Shown piece by piece: positions 44,163-52,880 of a stretch of 64,000 nucleotides of DNA. The position numbers and the translations under genes were made by a program. Location of the stretch: the NCBI GenBank assembly GCA_035763805.1, contig DASUAL010000054.1, positions 1-64,000 on the forward strand, given 5' to 3'. A model generated the notes under the pieces. That model worked only from the letters and a program-made list of their open reading frames with translations, was not told the origin of the DNA and searched no databases. This DNA comes from DASUAL01 sp035763805 (lineage in GTDB: Bacteria > Gemmatimonadota > Gemmatimonadetes > Gemmatimonadales > GWC2-71-9). Positions within the stretch are counted from its first letter, which is position 1. The number at the start of each line of letters is the position of its first letter.

Positions 44163-45602
44163 GTGCTGCAACGGACGCTATGGGCCCTGCTCGCGGGAGC
44201 CACGGTCGCGGCGTGCGAGGCGAACTCCACGCGCCGCGGTCGAGGCGTGGTGTACGCGTCCGGTGCCGAGCTGCAGAGTATCAACCCACTACTCGCGACC
44301 CACCCGCTCGCCAGGCAGGTCCAGCGCTATGTGCTGCTCACCACCCTCGCCCGCTACGATTCGACACTCACGCCCCGCCCCTATCTGGCGCGCGACTGGG
44401 CGTGGTCGGCGGACCGCCGGGCGCTTACGCTGCGGCTCGAGGCGGGCGTCCGATGGCACGACGGCACGCCCACTACCGCGCGGGACGTCGCGTGGACGCT
44501 CAACGCGGCGCACGATCCCGCGACCGGCTACCCCCGGCTCAACGACCTGGCCGATGTCGCGTTCGTGAACGCGGCGAACGATTCGACCGTCGTCATCCGC
44601 TTCAATCGACCGCAGAGCGGTATCCCCGACGTGCTCACCGATCTCGCGATCCTCCCCGCCCACCTGCTCGACTCGGTGCCGCGCGACGGGCTGCGCCGGG
44701 CCGCCTGGAACGAGCACCCCGTCGGGAACGGCCCGTTCCGCCTCGTGGCGCACCAGTCTGCCCGCCACTGGGTGTTCGAGGCGAACCGGGATTTCCCGCG
44801 GGCGCTCGGCGGCCCGCCGAAGATCGAACGCTTCATCGTCGTGGTGGTGAACGAGCCGACCACGAAGCTCGCCGCGCTCACGGCCGGAGAGATCGACTTC
44901 GCCGGAATCCAGCCGGCACACGCGGCGTTCGTGCGGCAGGACTCCGGCCTCGCGGTGCTCGACTACCCCCTCATCTTCCCCTACGGCATCGTCTTCAACA
45001 CGCGCCGCCCGCCGTTCGACGAGGCCCCCGTGCGGCTCGCCGTGGCGCTGGCGCTCGACCGCCGCGAGATCGTGGACGCGTACCTGCACGGGTTCGGGAG
45101 CGTGGCGGACGGCCCGGTGCCGCCTGGGGTCCCCGGCTACGTCCTGGTACGACCCGTCGCGACGGACCCCGACTCGGCGCGGCGGCTGCTGGGCGGTCGC
45201 CGTATCGCGTTCGAGCTCCTCACCGTCGGGAGTGGGGAGGCGGCGCTCGAGCAGATGATCCAGGCGCGGCTCGCGGGCGTGGGGCTTGACGTCTCGATCC
45301 GGCAGCTCGAGCTGACCGCCTTCCTCGATCGCGTGAACGCGCGGCGGCACGAGTTCGACGCGGCGGTGCTCGGCACACTGGGCGACCCGGGACTGGGATA
45401 CGTCGCGACGCTCGCCGCCTTGGCCGGCATGCGCCCACCGACCGATCCGGCGCGCGCACAACGGTGGTTCCGCGAGGCGCTGCCCGTGGCGTTCCTCTAT
45501 CACGCGCGCGGGGTGCAGGGGATGAACCGACGGGTCCACGGCGTGCGCATGGACGTGCGCGGCGAGCTGCCGACCGTGGCGGAGTGGCGCATCGAGCCGT
45601 GA
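44163..45602 (+). CDS. ABC importer substrate-binding lipoprotein (SBP family 5)
   Basis: The 479-residue protein (GTG start) has a lipoprotein signal (LLAGATVAACEANS) with Cys as acyl site. Family-5 features are GVRWHDGTPTTARDVAWTL, NGPFRLVAHQ, VFNTRRPPFDEAPVRLAVALALDR and a C-terminal domain. It should deliver oligopeptides or oligosaccharides to the divergent DppB/DppC permeases. Its stop overlaps the GHMP kinase start (GTGA), linking transport to sugar phosphorylation. Confidence 0.9.
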   Translation: MLQRTLWALLAGATVAACEANSTRRGRGVVYASGAELQSINPLLATHPLARQVQRYVLLTTLARYDSTLTPRPYLARDWAWSADRRALTLRLEAGVRWHDGTPTTARDVAWTLNAAHDPATGYPRLNDLADVAFVNAANDSTVVIRFNRPQSGIPDVLTDLAILPAHLLDSVPRDGLRRAAWNEHPVGNGPFRLVAHQSARHWVFEANRDFPRALGGPPKIERFIVVVVNEPTTKLAALTAGEIDFAGIQPAHAAFVRQDSGLAVLDYPLIFPYGIVFNTRRPPFDEAPVRLAVALALDRREIVDAYLHGFGSVADGPVPPGVPGYVLVRPVATDPDSARRLLGGRRIAFELLTVGSGEAALEQMIQARLAGVGLDVSIRQLELTAFLDRVNARRHEFDAAVLGTLGDPGLGYVATLAALAGMRPPTDPARAQRWFREALPVAFLYHARGVQGMNRRVHGVRMDVRGELPTVAEWRIEP

Positions 45603-46609
45603 GGCGCGTGCTGCCGACCGAGTTCCGGGCGGCCGCGCCGGTGCGCCTCGATTTCGCCGGCGGCTGGACCGACGTGCCGCCGTTCTCCGCCCGAGAAGGC
45701 GGCGTGGTTGTGAGTGCCGCGATCGGGCTGCACGCGCAGGTCGAACTGAGGCTCGGCGGTCCCCTGATCCGACTCGCGTCGCAGGATCTGGGGGAGGAGC
45801 TCGAATGCGCCGATTCGGGCGGGCTCGTCCGCGACGGGCGGTTGGATCTGCTGAAGGCCGCGCTGCGCATGTTTCCCGTCCAGAGCCCCTGCACACTCGT
45901 CACGCGCTCCGACGCGCCACCGGGCTCGGGGCTCGGTAGCTCGGGCGCGCTCGACGTGGCGCTCGTCGCCGCGCTCACCCTGGCCCGCGGCGAGCGGCTA
46001 TCCGAGCGGGAGATCGCCGAGCAGGCGTGGTACCTCGAGACCGTCGAGGCGCAGATTCCCGGCGGCAAACAGGACCAGTTCGCCGCCGCACTGGGCGGGT
46101 TCCAGCGCCTGAGCTTCCGCGATCCCGACGTCGGCATCGAGCCGATCACGCTCGACCCGGCGTTCGCGGCGGCGCTCGAGCAGCGTATCGTCCTGTGCTA
46201 CACCGGGCGCTCGCGCGTCTCGGGCGCCATGATCGCGCGGGTGATGGAGGCGTACGAGCGCGGAGACCGGCGCGTCGTGGGCGCGCTGCGGGCGCTCAAA
46301 GACGCCGCCGAAGCAATGGCCGAGGCGGTGCGCGCCCCGGATCTTCCGCGCATTGCGGCGCTGCTCGCGGAGAACTGGAAGCACCAACAGGCTCTGGACT
46401 CGGAGATGTGTACGCCGGAGATGGCCGGCCTCGAGCGCGCGCTCACCGTCGCGGGGGCGCTCGGCGGCAAGGCCGTGGGGGCGGGCGCCGGCGGCTCGAT
46501 GTTCTTCATCACGCGCGACGATCCCGGGCCCGTGATTGCGGCGGCGCGGCAGAGCGGCGTCTCGGTGCTGCCGCTACGCTGGGCGAGCGCGGGAGTGCGA
46601 GCATGGTGA
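45599..46609 (+). CDS. GHMP-family sugar kinase
   Basis: The 336-residue kinase has motif 1 APVRLDFAGGWTDVPPFS, motif 2 APPGSGLGSSGALDVAL (ATP loop) and motif 3 KAVGAGAGGSMFFI. FAGGWTDVP resembles the fucokinase/D-glycero-D-manno-heptose 7-phosphate kinase branch more than galactokinase. Expected reaction: ATP-dependent phosphorylation of a sugar at C1 or C7. Position between an SBP and a heparinase-like gene, with overlaps on both sides, suggests phosphorylation of a released, imported sugar. Confidence 0.85.
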   Translation: MRRVLPTEFRAAAPVRLDFAGGWTDVPPFSAREGGVVVSAAIGLHAQVELRLGGPLIRLASQDLGEELECADSGGLVRDGRLDLLKAALRMFPVQSPCTLVTRSDAPPGSGLGSSGALDVALVAALTLARGERLSEREIAEQAWYLETVEAQIPGGKQDQFAAALGGFQRLSFRDPDVGIEPITLDPAFAAALEQRIVLCYTGRSRVSGAMIARVMEAYERGDRRVVGALRALKDAAEAMAEAVRAPDLPRIAALLAENWKHQQALDSEMCTPEMAGLERALTVAGALGGKAVGAGAGGSMFFITRDDPGPVIAAARQSGVSVLPLRWASAGVRAW

Positions 46610-49359
46610 CCGCGGAGCAACTGGCGGCGCGGAAGGCGGAGATCGTCCGCTCGGGCGACCTCACACTCTTGCTCGGGCGTCTCGAAAAGCGCGCGGCGCC
46701 CCTGCTCGACCACATGCCGCACGTTCCCCCACACAAGGCGCTGCTTTCGACCGACGGCGGCATCTGTCCGAAGGACGGCGCCACCCTGACATTCGACCCG
46801 TGGAGTCCGCGTGAGCACCGCTGTCCGCGGTGCGGCAGCGCGTACACGGGCGAGCGGCACGACCGACATTGGGCGCGGTTTCAGCATCTCTGGCTGGCTG
46901 AGCGGGCGGCGCACCTGGCGGCGCTCCAGGTCCTGGCAGGAAACGACGCCGCGGGCGCCCGCGCCGCCGAGATCTTGCGGGCGTACGCCCGCACTTACTG
47001 GACGTATCCCAACCGCGACAACGTCCTCGGCCCCAGTCGGCTGTTCTTCTCGACGTATCTCGAGTCCCTGTGGATCTGCAACTACCTCGCCGCGGCGATG
47101 CTACTCGAGACTTCCGGGCACCTCGACGAGGCTACCGGTCGCGCGGTCGGCTCGGTGGCGGACGAGGCGGCGAACCTGATCGGCGAGTTCGATGAAGGGT
47201 TCTCGAACCGCCAGACATGGAACAATGCGGCGCTCACCGCCATCGCGGTGTGGTTCGAGGACGAGGATCTCGCACAGCGGGCAATCCAGGGTCAGACCGG
47301 CCTGCTCGCGCACCTCGTACGCGGGTTCGGTCGAGACGGGATGTGGTACGAAGGGGAGAACTACCACCTCTTCGCCCTGCGCGGACTCTTGACCGGAGCG
47401 GCGTGGGCGCGCCAGGCGGGTGTGGACATGTATCTCGCTCCCGAGCTTGCCCGACGCCTCCGGGCAGCGCTGCTCGCTCCAGCGATCTCCGCCCTCCCCG
47501 ATTTCACGTTTCCGGCACGGAAAGACGCGCGCGTCGGGGTATCGCTGGCGCAACCAATGTACGTGGAACTGTGGGAGGTGGGGCTCACGAAACTCGGGAT
47601 GCGGGATGCGGGAAGCGGGATGCGGGACATCGCGAGCTGGCTTACGACGCTGTACCGGAGTGCCGTGCTGGCTCCAGAGCTGTTTGACTCGTACCTCCAC
47701 GACGCACCGGTCGCATCCCGCATCCCTCATCCCGCATCCCGCACTACCCTTTCGTGGTGGGCCCTCCTCGAGATGCTGCCCGAGCTTCCCGGGGGCGCGC
47801 CCACGTGGTCACCCGGCAGCGCGCTGCTCGAATCGCAGGGGCTCTCGGTGCTGCGAGCGGGGGGTCGCTACGTGAGCCTGGAGTGCGGACCGTTGGGCGG
47901 CGGGCACGGGCACCCGGACCGACTGCACCTCACGCTTCATGCGGACGGCGTCCACTGGCTTCCCGACTTCGGCACCGGCTCCTACGTGACGCGCGACCTG
48001 TTCTGGTACCGCTCGACGCTGGCGCACAACGCGCCGCGGCTCGACGGCGCATCGCAAGCGGCCGGCGATGCCACGTGCGAGGCGTTCGATGCGCCGGGGG
48101 AATGGGCGTGGGTGCGCGGGCGCTACGGCGATGTCACGCGCACCGTGGTGTCGGGCCCGGCATATGTGCTCGACCTCGTCGAGCTCGCGAGTCGTGAGGA
48201 CCATGTCCTCGAGCTGCCATGGCACTTCGCCGGCACGGGGGAGGTGTGCACGTCGGGGCGCTGGGTGGACGGTTCGCTCGAGGACGAGTTCGTCTCGCGG
48301 GTGGAGCGCTTCACGACCTCCGCCGGCGGATCGATGGTCCTGGAGCTGGCGGCCGGCGGCCGGCAGCTGAGAGCGCACTTTGCCTTCGAGGGCGAGCTGC
48401 TTCGGGCCGAAGCGCCCGGCAGGCCGGGTGGCGGTACGCGGGAAACGTTCTTCGTGCTTCGCGCGCGGGGCCGGAGCGCACGATTCGTGACGGTGCTCGA
48501 GCCGGTCGGCGCAGCGGCCGCGGTGCGCGGCGTGCGGGTGCAGGGCAGCGTCATCGAGGTCGACACGACGCGCGGTGTCGACCGCCACGCGCCGGTCGAC
48601 GCCGGCTGGGAGGTGGCGTCGGGCGGGACGCGCGTGAGCCTCGCCGGGTCCCGCGAGCCCGAGCCGCCGGTCGCGCCGCTGCTCGACTTCGACCGCCCCA
48701 CACCAGTAGTCGGGGTGGCGCTGCGCGCCGATCGGCCGCCGCCGCTCGACGGCTCGCTGGACGGCTTCGACACGACTGAGCCGCTGCGGCTGGAGCTCGA
48801 GGACCAGTATCGCCGCAGCGAGGAGCCGTATGCCGGCCCGGAAGACTTCTCTGCCGTGGCCTACGGCGGCTGGGACGAGGTTGCGCTCTACCTTGCGGTC
48901 GACGTGGCGAAGCCCGATCTCGTGTTCCGTCCGGCGCACGCGGTTCCGCTCCGCCTCGACAACGAGCCCGACGACATCCACTCAGATGGCCTCCAACTTT
49001 ATGTGAGTGACCGGGAGACCGGAGCCGCTGCTGGCTTGCTCGTCGTGCCCGAGGGGCAGGACCGCGGCAATCTGCGCGTGCGGGCGGCGGGCGCGGCGCC
49101 GGGCGCGCCTGAGGCAATCCGCGGCAGCTGGCGGCGCACCGACCGCGGCTACCGTGTCACGCTGGCGCTTGCGTGGCCTGAATGGCACCGCGCACACATC
49201 GGCGGCACGATCGGGTTCGACCTTATCATTAACGAGATGCTCCCCGGTCGCCTGCGGCGCGCGGGGCAGCTCGTCTGGAGTGGCGGGAACGGGTGGGTCT
49301 ACTTGCGTGGCGATCGGCAGGAACCGGACCGGTTCGGGATTCTCGAGCTCGTGGGATGA
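46603..49359 (+). CDS. Heparinase II/III-like protein with C-terminal carbohydrate-binding region
   Basis: The 918-residue protein has an N-terminal alpha/alpha-toroid (ILRAYARTYWTYPNRDNVLG, FSNRQTWNNAALTAIAV, DGMWYEGENYHLFALRGL; Asn/Tyr/His of lyase type) and a beta-sandwich Hepar_II_III domain (GGGHGHPDRLHLTLHA, STLAHNAPRLDG). A CxxC...CPRCG zinc ribbon near residues 55-75 and a C-terminal CBM9/DOMON-like module (AVAYGGWDEVALYLAVDV) complete it. No signal peptide is obvious. A repeat at 47595-47745 is translated as GMRDAGSGMRD and ASRIPHPASR. Probable polysaccharide lyase; substrate unknown. Confidence 0.8.
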   Translation: MVTAEQLAARKAEIVRSGDLTLLLGRLEKRAAPLLDHMPHVPPHKALLSTDGGICPKDGATLTFDPWSPREHRCPRCGSAYTGERHDRHWARFQHLWLAERAAHLAALQVLAGNDAAGARAAEILRAYARTYWTYPNRDNVLGPSRLFFSTYLESLWICNYLAAAMLLETSGHLDEATGRAVGSVADEAANLIGEFDEGFSNRQTWNNAALTAIAVWFEDEDLAQRAIQGQTGLLAHLVRGFGRDGMWYEGENYHLFALRGLLTGAAWARQAGVDMYLAPELARRLRAALLAPAISALPDFTFPARKDARVGVSLAQPMYVELWEVGLTKLGMRDAGSGMRDIASWLTTLYRSAVLAPELFDSYLHDAPVASRIPHPASRTTLSWWALLEMLPELPGGAPTWSPGSALLESQGLSVLRAGGRYVSLECGPLGGGHGHPDRLHLTLHADGVHWLPDFGTGSYVTRDLFWYRSTLAHNAPRLDGASQAAGDATCEAFDAPGEWAWVRGRYGDVTRTVVSGPAYVLDLVELASREDHVLELPWHFAGTGEVCTSGRWVDGSLEDEFVSRVERFTTSAGGSMVLELAAGGRQLRAHFAFEGELLRAEAPGRPGGGTRETFFVLRARGRSARFVTVLEPVGAAAAVRGVRVQGSVIEVDTTRGVDRHAPVDAGWEVASGGTRVSLAGSREPEPPVAPLLDFDRPTPVVGVALRADRPPPLDGSLDGFDTTEPLRLELEDQYRRSEEPYAGPEDFSAVAYGGWDEVALYLAVDVAKPDLVFRPAHAVPLRLDNEPDDIHSDGLQLYVSDRETGAAAGLLVVPEGQDRGNLRVRAAGAAPGAPEAIRGSWRRTDRGYRVTLALAWPEWHRAHIGGTIGFDLIINEMLPGRLRRAGQLVWSGGNGWVYLRGDRQEPDRFGILELVG
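47595..47745. repeat. Inverted heptamer-repeat element inside the heparinase-like gene
   Basis: The left arm (47595-47628) is four GATGCGG/GAAGCGG heptamers. The right arm (about 47711-47745) is CATCCCGCATCCCTCATCCC and on. About 82 bases lie between, which still encode what looks like native protein. The repeat keeps the reading frame open. Same architecture as the intergenic copies but with GGATGCG instead of GGAATGC units. Confidence 0.82.
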
Positions 49360-49361
49360 TG

Positions 49362-49467
49362 CGAGTGCGGAATGTGGAATGTGGAATGCGAAATTGCGAG
49401 GAGAGGTCGTTCGCGCCACGACGCACACCCTTACACTCCGCATTCCGCATTCCGCACTCCGCATTTG
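49362..49467. repeat. Inverted heptamer-repeat element, copy 3
   Basis: Left arm 49362-49394 (GTGCGGAATGTGGAATGTGG), right arm 49433-49467 (ACTCCGCATTCCGCATTCCG). The core GCGAGGAGAGGTCGTTCGCGCC has, on the other strand, CGAACGACCT, similar to the CGAGCGACC core of copies 1 and 2, so this copy is inverted. It lies in the gap upstream of the methyltransferase ATG. Confidence 0.88.
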
Positions 49468-49471
49468 GCTT

Positions 49472-50221
49472 ATGAGCGTCGTCGTCGTATTGCACGAGTC
49501 CCGGGACCTCGTCAACATTGCCCACGTCGTGCGGGCAATGAAGAACTTCGGGCTGCGCGACCTGCGACTCGTGAATCCCCTGGCGTACGACGCCTTCCGC
49601 ATCGAGGGCATCGCGCACCAGACCCAGGACATCCTGGGGCGCGTGGCGCGATACGAGCGCCTCGGGGACGCGCTCGCCGATTGCGTGCACGTCGTGGGGT
49701 TCACGTCGCGGGAGCGGAGCGCGAAACGTAACCTGCAACGGCCGCGGGCGGCGGCGGCGGAGGTCCTGGCGCAAGCGCAGGCCGGCGTCGTCGCCCTGCT
49801 GTTCGGCCGCGAGGACAAGGGGCTGCCGAACGAAGCGCTCGATCTCTGCCACCGTGTCGTCTCGATCCCGACCAATCCGGACTATCCTTCCCTCAACCTC
49901 GCGCACGCGGTGGTGCTGATGTTGTACGAGCTCGCGCTTGCGCGGGGAGACGAGTCCCGGCCCTTCAAGGCTCCGCGCCGCGCGGCGGCGCCCGCGCCGG
50001 TCGAGGATCTGGAGCGGCTGTTCGCGGACGTGGAGGCGGCCCTGCGGGTGATCGAGTTCTTCAAGACCCGCCAGGCGGAGAGCGTGATGCGGACGGTGCG
50101 GGAGATCATCCACCGCATGCCGCTCGACCAGCGGGAGGCGAAGCTGCTGCGCGCGATGGCGATCGAGGTGGTGAAATACGGTGAACGACTGGCGCGTTCC
50201 CGGATTCACGTCGACCGCTAG
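49472..50221 (+). CDS. SpoU/TrmH family RNA 2'-O-methyltransferase
   Basis: The 249-residue protein starts MSVVVVLHESRDLVNIAHVV and carries SPOUT motifs: NIAHVVRAMKNFG (motif 1), ALLFGREDKGLPNEAL (motif 2) and IPTNPDYPSLNLAHAVVLML (motif 3, knot). N-terminal SPOUT plus a C-terminal helical extension resembles TrmJ (tRNA position 32), but rRNA targets are possible. Its end overlaps the aminotransferase GTG by 41 bases. Confidence 0.9.
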   Translation: MSVVVVLHESRDLVNIAHVVRAMKNFGLRDLRLVNPLAYDAFRIEGIAHQTQDILGRVARYERLGDALADCVHVVGFTSRERSAKRNLQRPRAAAAEVLAQAQAGVVALLFGREDKGLPNEALDLCHRVVSIPTNPDYPSLNLAHAVVLMLYELALARGDESRPFKAPRRAAAPAPVEDLERLFADVEAALRVIEFFKTRQAESVMRTVREIIHRMPLDQREAKLLRAMAIEVVKYGERLARSRIHVDR

Positions 50222-51353
50222 CTTGCGGCCGGACGCGCTGTTCGGCAGGGCCGACGATACCGGCCTGCCGCAGCGGCTCATGCGGGCCTCCGGCTGCCGT
50301 GCGTGGGATGCAAGCGGCCGCGAGTACGTGGATTACCTCATGGCGCTGGGAGCTGTGGCGCTGGGCTACGGGCACCCGGCCGTGAACCGCGCGGCCGAGG
50401 AGGCGATCGCCGCCGGGGCTGTGGGCCCCCTCCCACCGGTGCTCGAAGAGGAGCTCGCCGAGGCCCTGTGCCGCCGCATTCCATGGATCGAGCGCGTGCG
50501 ATTTCTCAAGACTGGCGCGGAAGCGGTGGCCGCCGCGGTTCGGCTGGCGCGCGTCGCGACGGGCCGCGAGCGTGCGCTGGGCTGCGGGTATCACGGGTGG
50601 CTCGACTGGTGTCAGGGCGCAGAGGGCGTGCCCGGCGCGACCCGCACGTTGTATGCCGAGCTTCCGTTCAACGACTCCGAGCGCACGCGCGAGCTCATCC
50701 GCGAAGCGGGCGACCGACTCGCGGTCGTCGTCGTAGAGCCGCTGGTCGTGGTGGAGCCGACCCGCGAATGGCTCGAGGTGCTTCGGGCGGAGACCCGGCG
50801 CGTCGGCGCAGTGCTCGTGTTCGACGAGATCAAGACTGCGTTCCGCCTGGCCGTCGGCGGAGCCGCGGAGCGCTACGGCGTTCGCCCCGATCTCGTGGTG
50901 CTCGGCAAGGCGCTCGCGAACGGGTTCCCGCTCGCCGTCGTCGGGGGTCGTGCGGACGTGATGGCCGCGGCGTCGCGCACCTGGATCTCGTCGACGCTGG
51001 CCACCGAGAGCGTCGCGCTGGCGGCCGCCAAGGCGACCCTCGAGGTGATCGAGCGGGACAACGTCTGCGCCCACCTCCACCGTATCGGAACGCGGCTGCT
51101 GCACGGCCTGCACCGCCTCCAAGGCGAGCATGCCGCCTTCGTCACGGCGGTCGGCGGAGTCGCCGAGATGTGTTTCCTGCACTTTGCGAGCGAGCACGTC
51201 TCGCGCGACGTGGCGCGGGGCTGCGCGGGGCGGGGGGTGCTGTTCAAGCGGACGGCGTATAACTTCGTGTCCCTGGCGCACGATGAGGCAGTGGTGGACC
51301 GGACGCTGGACGTACTGGAACTGGTGCTGAGAGACCTGGCTGCTCAGCCGTAG
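50181..51353 (+). CDS. Class III PLP aminotransferase (glutamate-1-semialdehyde aminomutase-like)
   Basis: The 390-residue enzyme has the fold-type I landmarks: GYGHPAV, RFLKTGAEAVAAAVRLAR, FDEIKTAFR (Asp215) and the Schiff-base Lys243 in VVLGKALANGFP. Similarity is to HemL/GSA-type aminomutases, but the N-terminus and ISSTLATESVALAAA differ from true HemL, so another amino-group transfer is likely. The GTG at 50181 lies inside the preceding gene (41-base overlap); a start near 50280 is possible. No PQQ-specific role known. Confidence 0.8.
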   Translation: MNDWRVPGFTSTASLRPDALFGRADDTGLPQRLMRASGCRAWDASGREYVDYLMALGAVALGYGHPAVNRAAEEAIAAGAVGPLPPVLEEELAEALCRRIPWIERVRFLKTGAEAVAAAVRLARVATGRERALGCGYHGWLDWCQGAEGVPGATRTLYAELPFNDSERTRELIREAGDRLAVVVVEPLVVVEPTREWLEVLRAETRRVGAVLVFDEIKTAFRLAVGGAAERYGVRPDLVVLGKALANGFPLAVVGGRADVMAAASRTWISSTLATESVALAAAKATLEVIERDNVCAHLHRIGTRLLHGLHRLQGEHAAFVTAVGGVAEMCFLHFASEHVSRDVARGCAGRGVLFKRTAYNFVSLAHDEAVVDRTLDVLELVLRDLAAQP

Positions 51354-51362
51354 GTGGCCCTC

Positions 51363-52880
51363 ATGACTCTCCAGCGCAAGCTGCTTCTCGGTTTCTCCGT
51401 CATGGTCCTCCCCACGTTGCTCGTCGGGGTCCAGGCGATACGAACCAACGCACTGGAGCGTGGGACGCTCGAGGCGCTGGGTCAGCGCCTGGCCCACTCG
51501 CGGACGTACGCGGAAGTGGAAGACGCCATGTTCAACCAGACGCAGGTAGTCTGGCGCTATCTCAGCGGAGATCCCGCGGCCAAGAAGGAGTTCCCGCTCA
51601 CCGAGCAGGTGGTGGCCTACTGGCTGGATCGGTGGGCGGCGGGGCTTCCTTCCAGCGACGTCAAGCTCGCGGACGACGTCCGCGAGATCGAACGCGACAT
51701 TCGAGCCGTCGCGGGTCGCGTCTTCAAGCTGTACGATTCCGGGCAGCGCGCGGCGGCTTACGTCACCGCGCGGCAGGAGCTCGTGGAGCGCCTGCAGCCG
51801 GCCCTGGCCGGCGTGAACCGCGAGATCTACCGCCAGGCCCGCGAGTTCAGCGTCCAGCGCGCCCTCGCCCAGGTGGAAGGCATCGTAGAGGCGGAGCGTC
51901 GCATTCTGTGGGCCATCATCGTAAGCGCGTTGATCGCCGGCCTGGTGGCGTCGTGGCTCATCTCCCGGAGTCTCGCTCGCCCGCTCAACGAGCTGCGGCA
52001 GGCGATGACCGTCGTTGGGGGGGGTGACCTGGCGCACCTGATCGAGCCGCGCTCCCGGGACGAGATCGGCGACCTCGCTTGCGCCTTCGCGCAGATGACG
52101 GACAAACTGCGCCAATCCCGAGCGCAACTGGTGCAATCCGAGAAGCTGGCCTCCATCGGACAGATGGCCGCGGCTGTGGCCCATGGGCTGCGGAACCCGC
52201 TCGCGAGCCTGCGCGCGGCCGCTCAGCTCGCCCAGCGCCGGGTCGAGGGCCCGGCCGCGCGCGAGCAGTTGAACGCCATCGTCGAGCAAGTCGATCGGCT
52301 CGATCTCAGGATTGCCCACTTGTTGACGTTCTCCCGGCCCGCTCCCTTTCACCCGCTCCGGGAGAGCGCGCGGGCGCTCGTGGAGGGCGCGCTCTCGGGC
52401 TTCTCGGAGCTGCTGCGCCAGCGTCGCGTCGAGCTGGCCGTGAGCTTTGCGCCGGAGCTCCCTGAGGTACGGGTCGACCCCATGCGGCTGGAGCAGGCGT
52501 TGACCGAGATCGTGTCGAACGCGCTCGATGCCATGCCCCCCCCCGAGGGCGGGCGGCTCGAGATCGGGATCACGGCCCGCGGCGAGGGTGGCGCAGACGG
52601 CGTCCTCCTCGAGATCACCGATAGTGGCCGCGGTATTCCCCCGGAGATCCTACCCAATCTGTGCGAGCCCTTCTTCACGACGCGACCCGAAGGGACGGGT
52701 CTCGGACTCGCGATCGCCAAACGCTACGTCGAGGAGGCTGGTGGCCGGTTGGAGATCGCCAGCGTGGTCGGCCGCGGTACAACCGTTCGCATCTGGCTGC
52801 CGGTTACGAGCGGCGAGGCCGCCCCCGCTCCGGCCGTTCCGTCCCGGGCGACCCCCCCCCCGGCGCGCGATCTTGCATGA
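51363..52880 (+). CDS. Sensor histidine kinase (NtrB/ZraS-like), upstream of pqq
   Basis: The 505-residue protein has two helices (7-27 and 182-202) around a helical periplasmic domain of about 155 residues, HAMP (200-253), HisKA with His274 in AAAVAHGLRNPLASL, and HATPase (TDSGRGIPPEI, GTGLGLAIAKRYVEEAGG). It is coupled by ATGA to the sigma-54 activator gene. Poly-C runs of 9 (52536-52544) and 10 (52852-52861) lie in its 3' half. Probably the sensor that controls the pqq genes; signal unknown. Confidence 0.9.
   Translation: MTLQRKLLLGFSVMVLPTLLVGVQAIRTNALERGTLEALGQRLAHSRTYAEVEDAMFNQTQVVWRYLSGDPAAKKEFPLTEQVVAYWLDRWAAGLPSSDVKLADDVREIERDIRAVAGRVFKLYDSGQRAAAYVTARQELVERLQPALAGVNREIYRQAREFSVQRALAQVEGIVEAERRILWAIIVSALIAGLVASWLISRSLARPLNELRQAMTVVGGGDLAHLIEPRSRDEIGDLACAFAQMTDKLRQSRAQLVQSEKLASIGQMAAAVAHGLRNPLASLRAAAQLAQRRVEGPAAREQLNAIVEQVDRLDLRIAHLLTFSRPAPFHPLRESARALVEGALSGFSELLRQRRVELAVSFAPELPEVRVDPMRLEQALTEIVSNALDAMPPPEGGRLEIGITARGEGGADGVLLEITDSGRGIPPEILPNLCEPFFTTRPEGTGLGLAIAKRYVEEAGGRLEIASVVGRGTTVRIWLPVTSGEAAPAPAVPSRATPPPARDLA

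Noticed and set aside
20727..49467. Heptamer repeats as a CRISPR array
   Set aside because: Units are 7 bases, immediately tandem and inverted, without spacers or cas genes.
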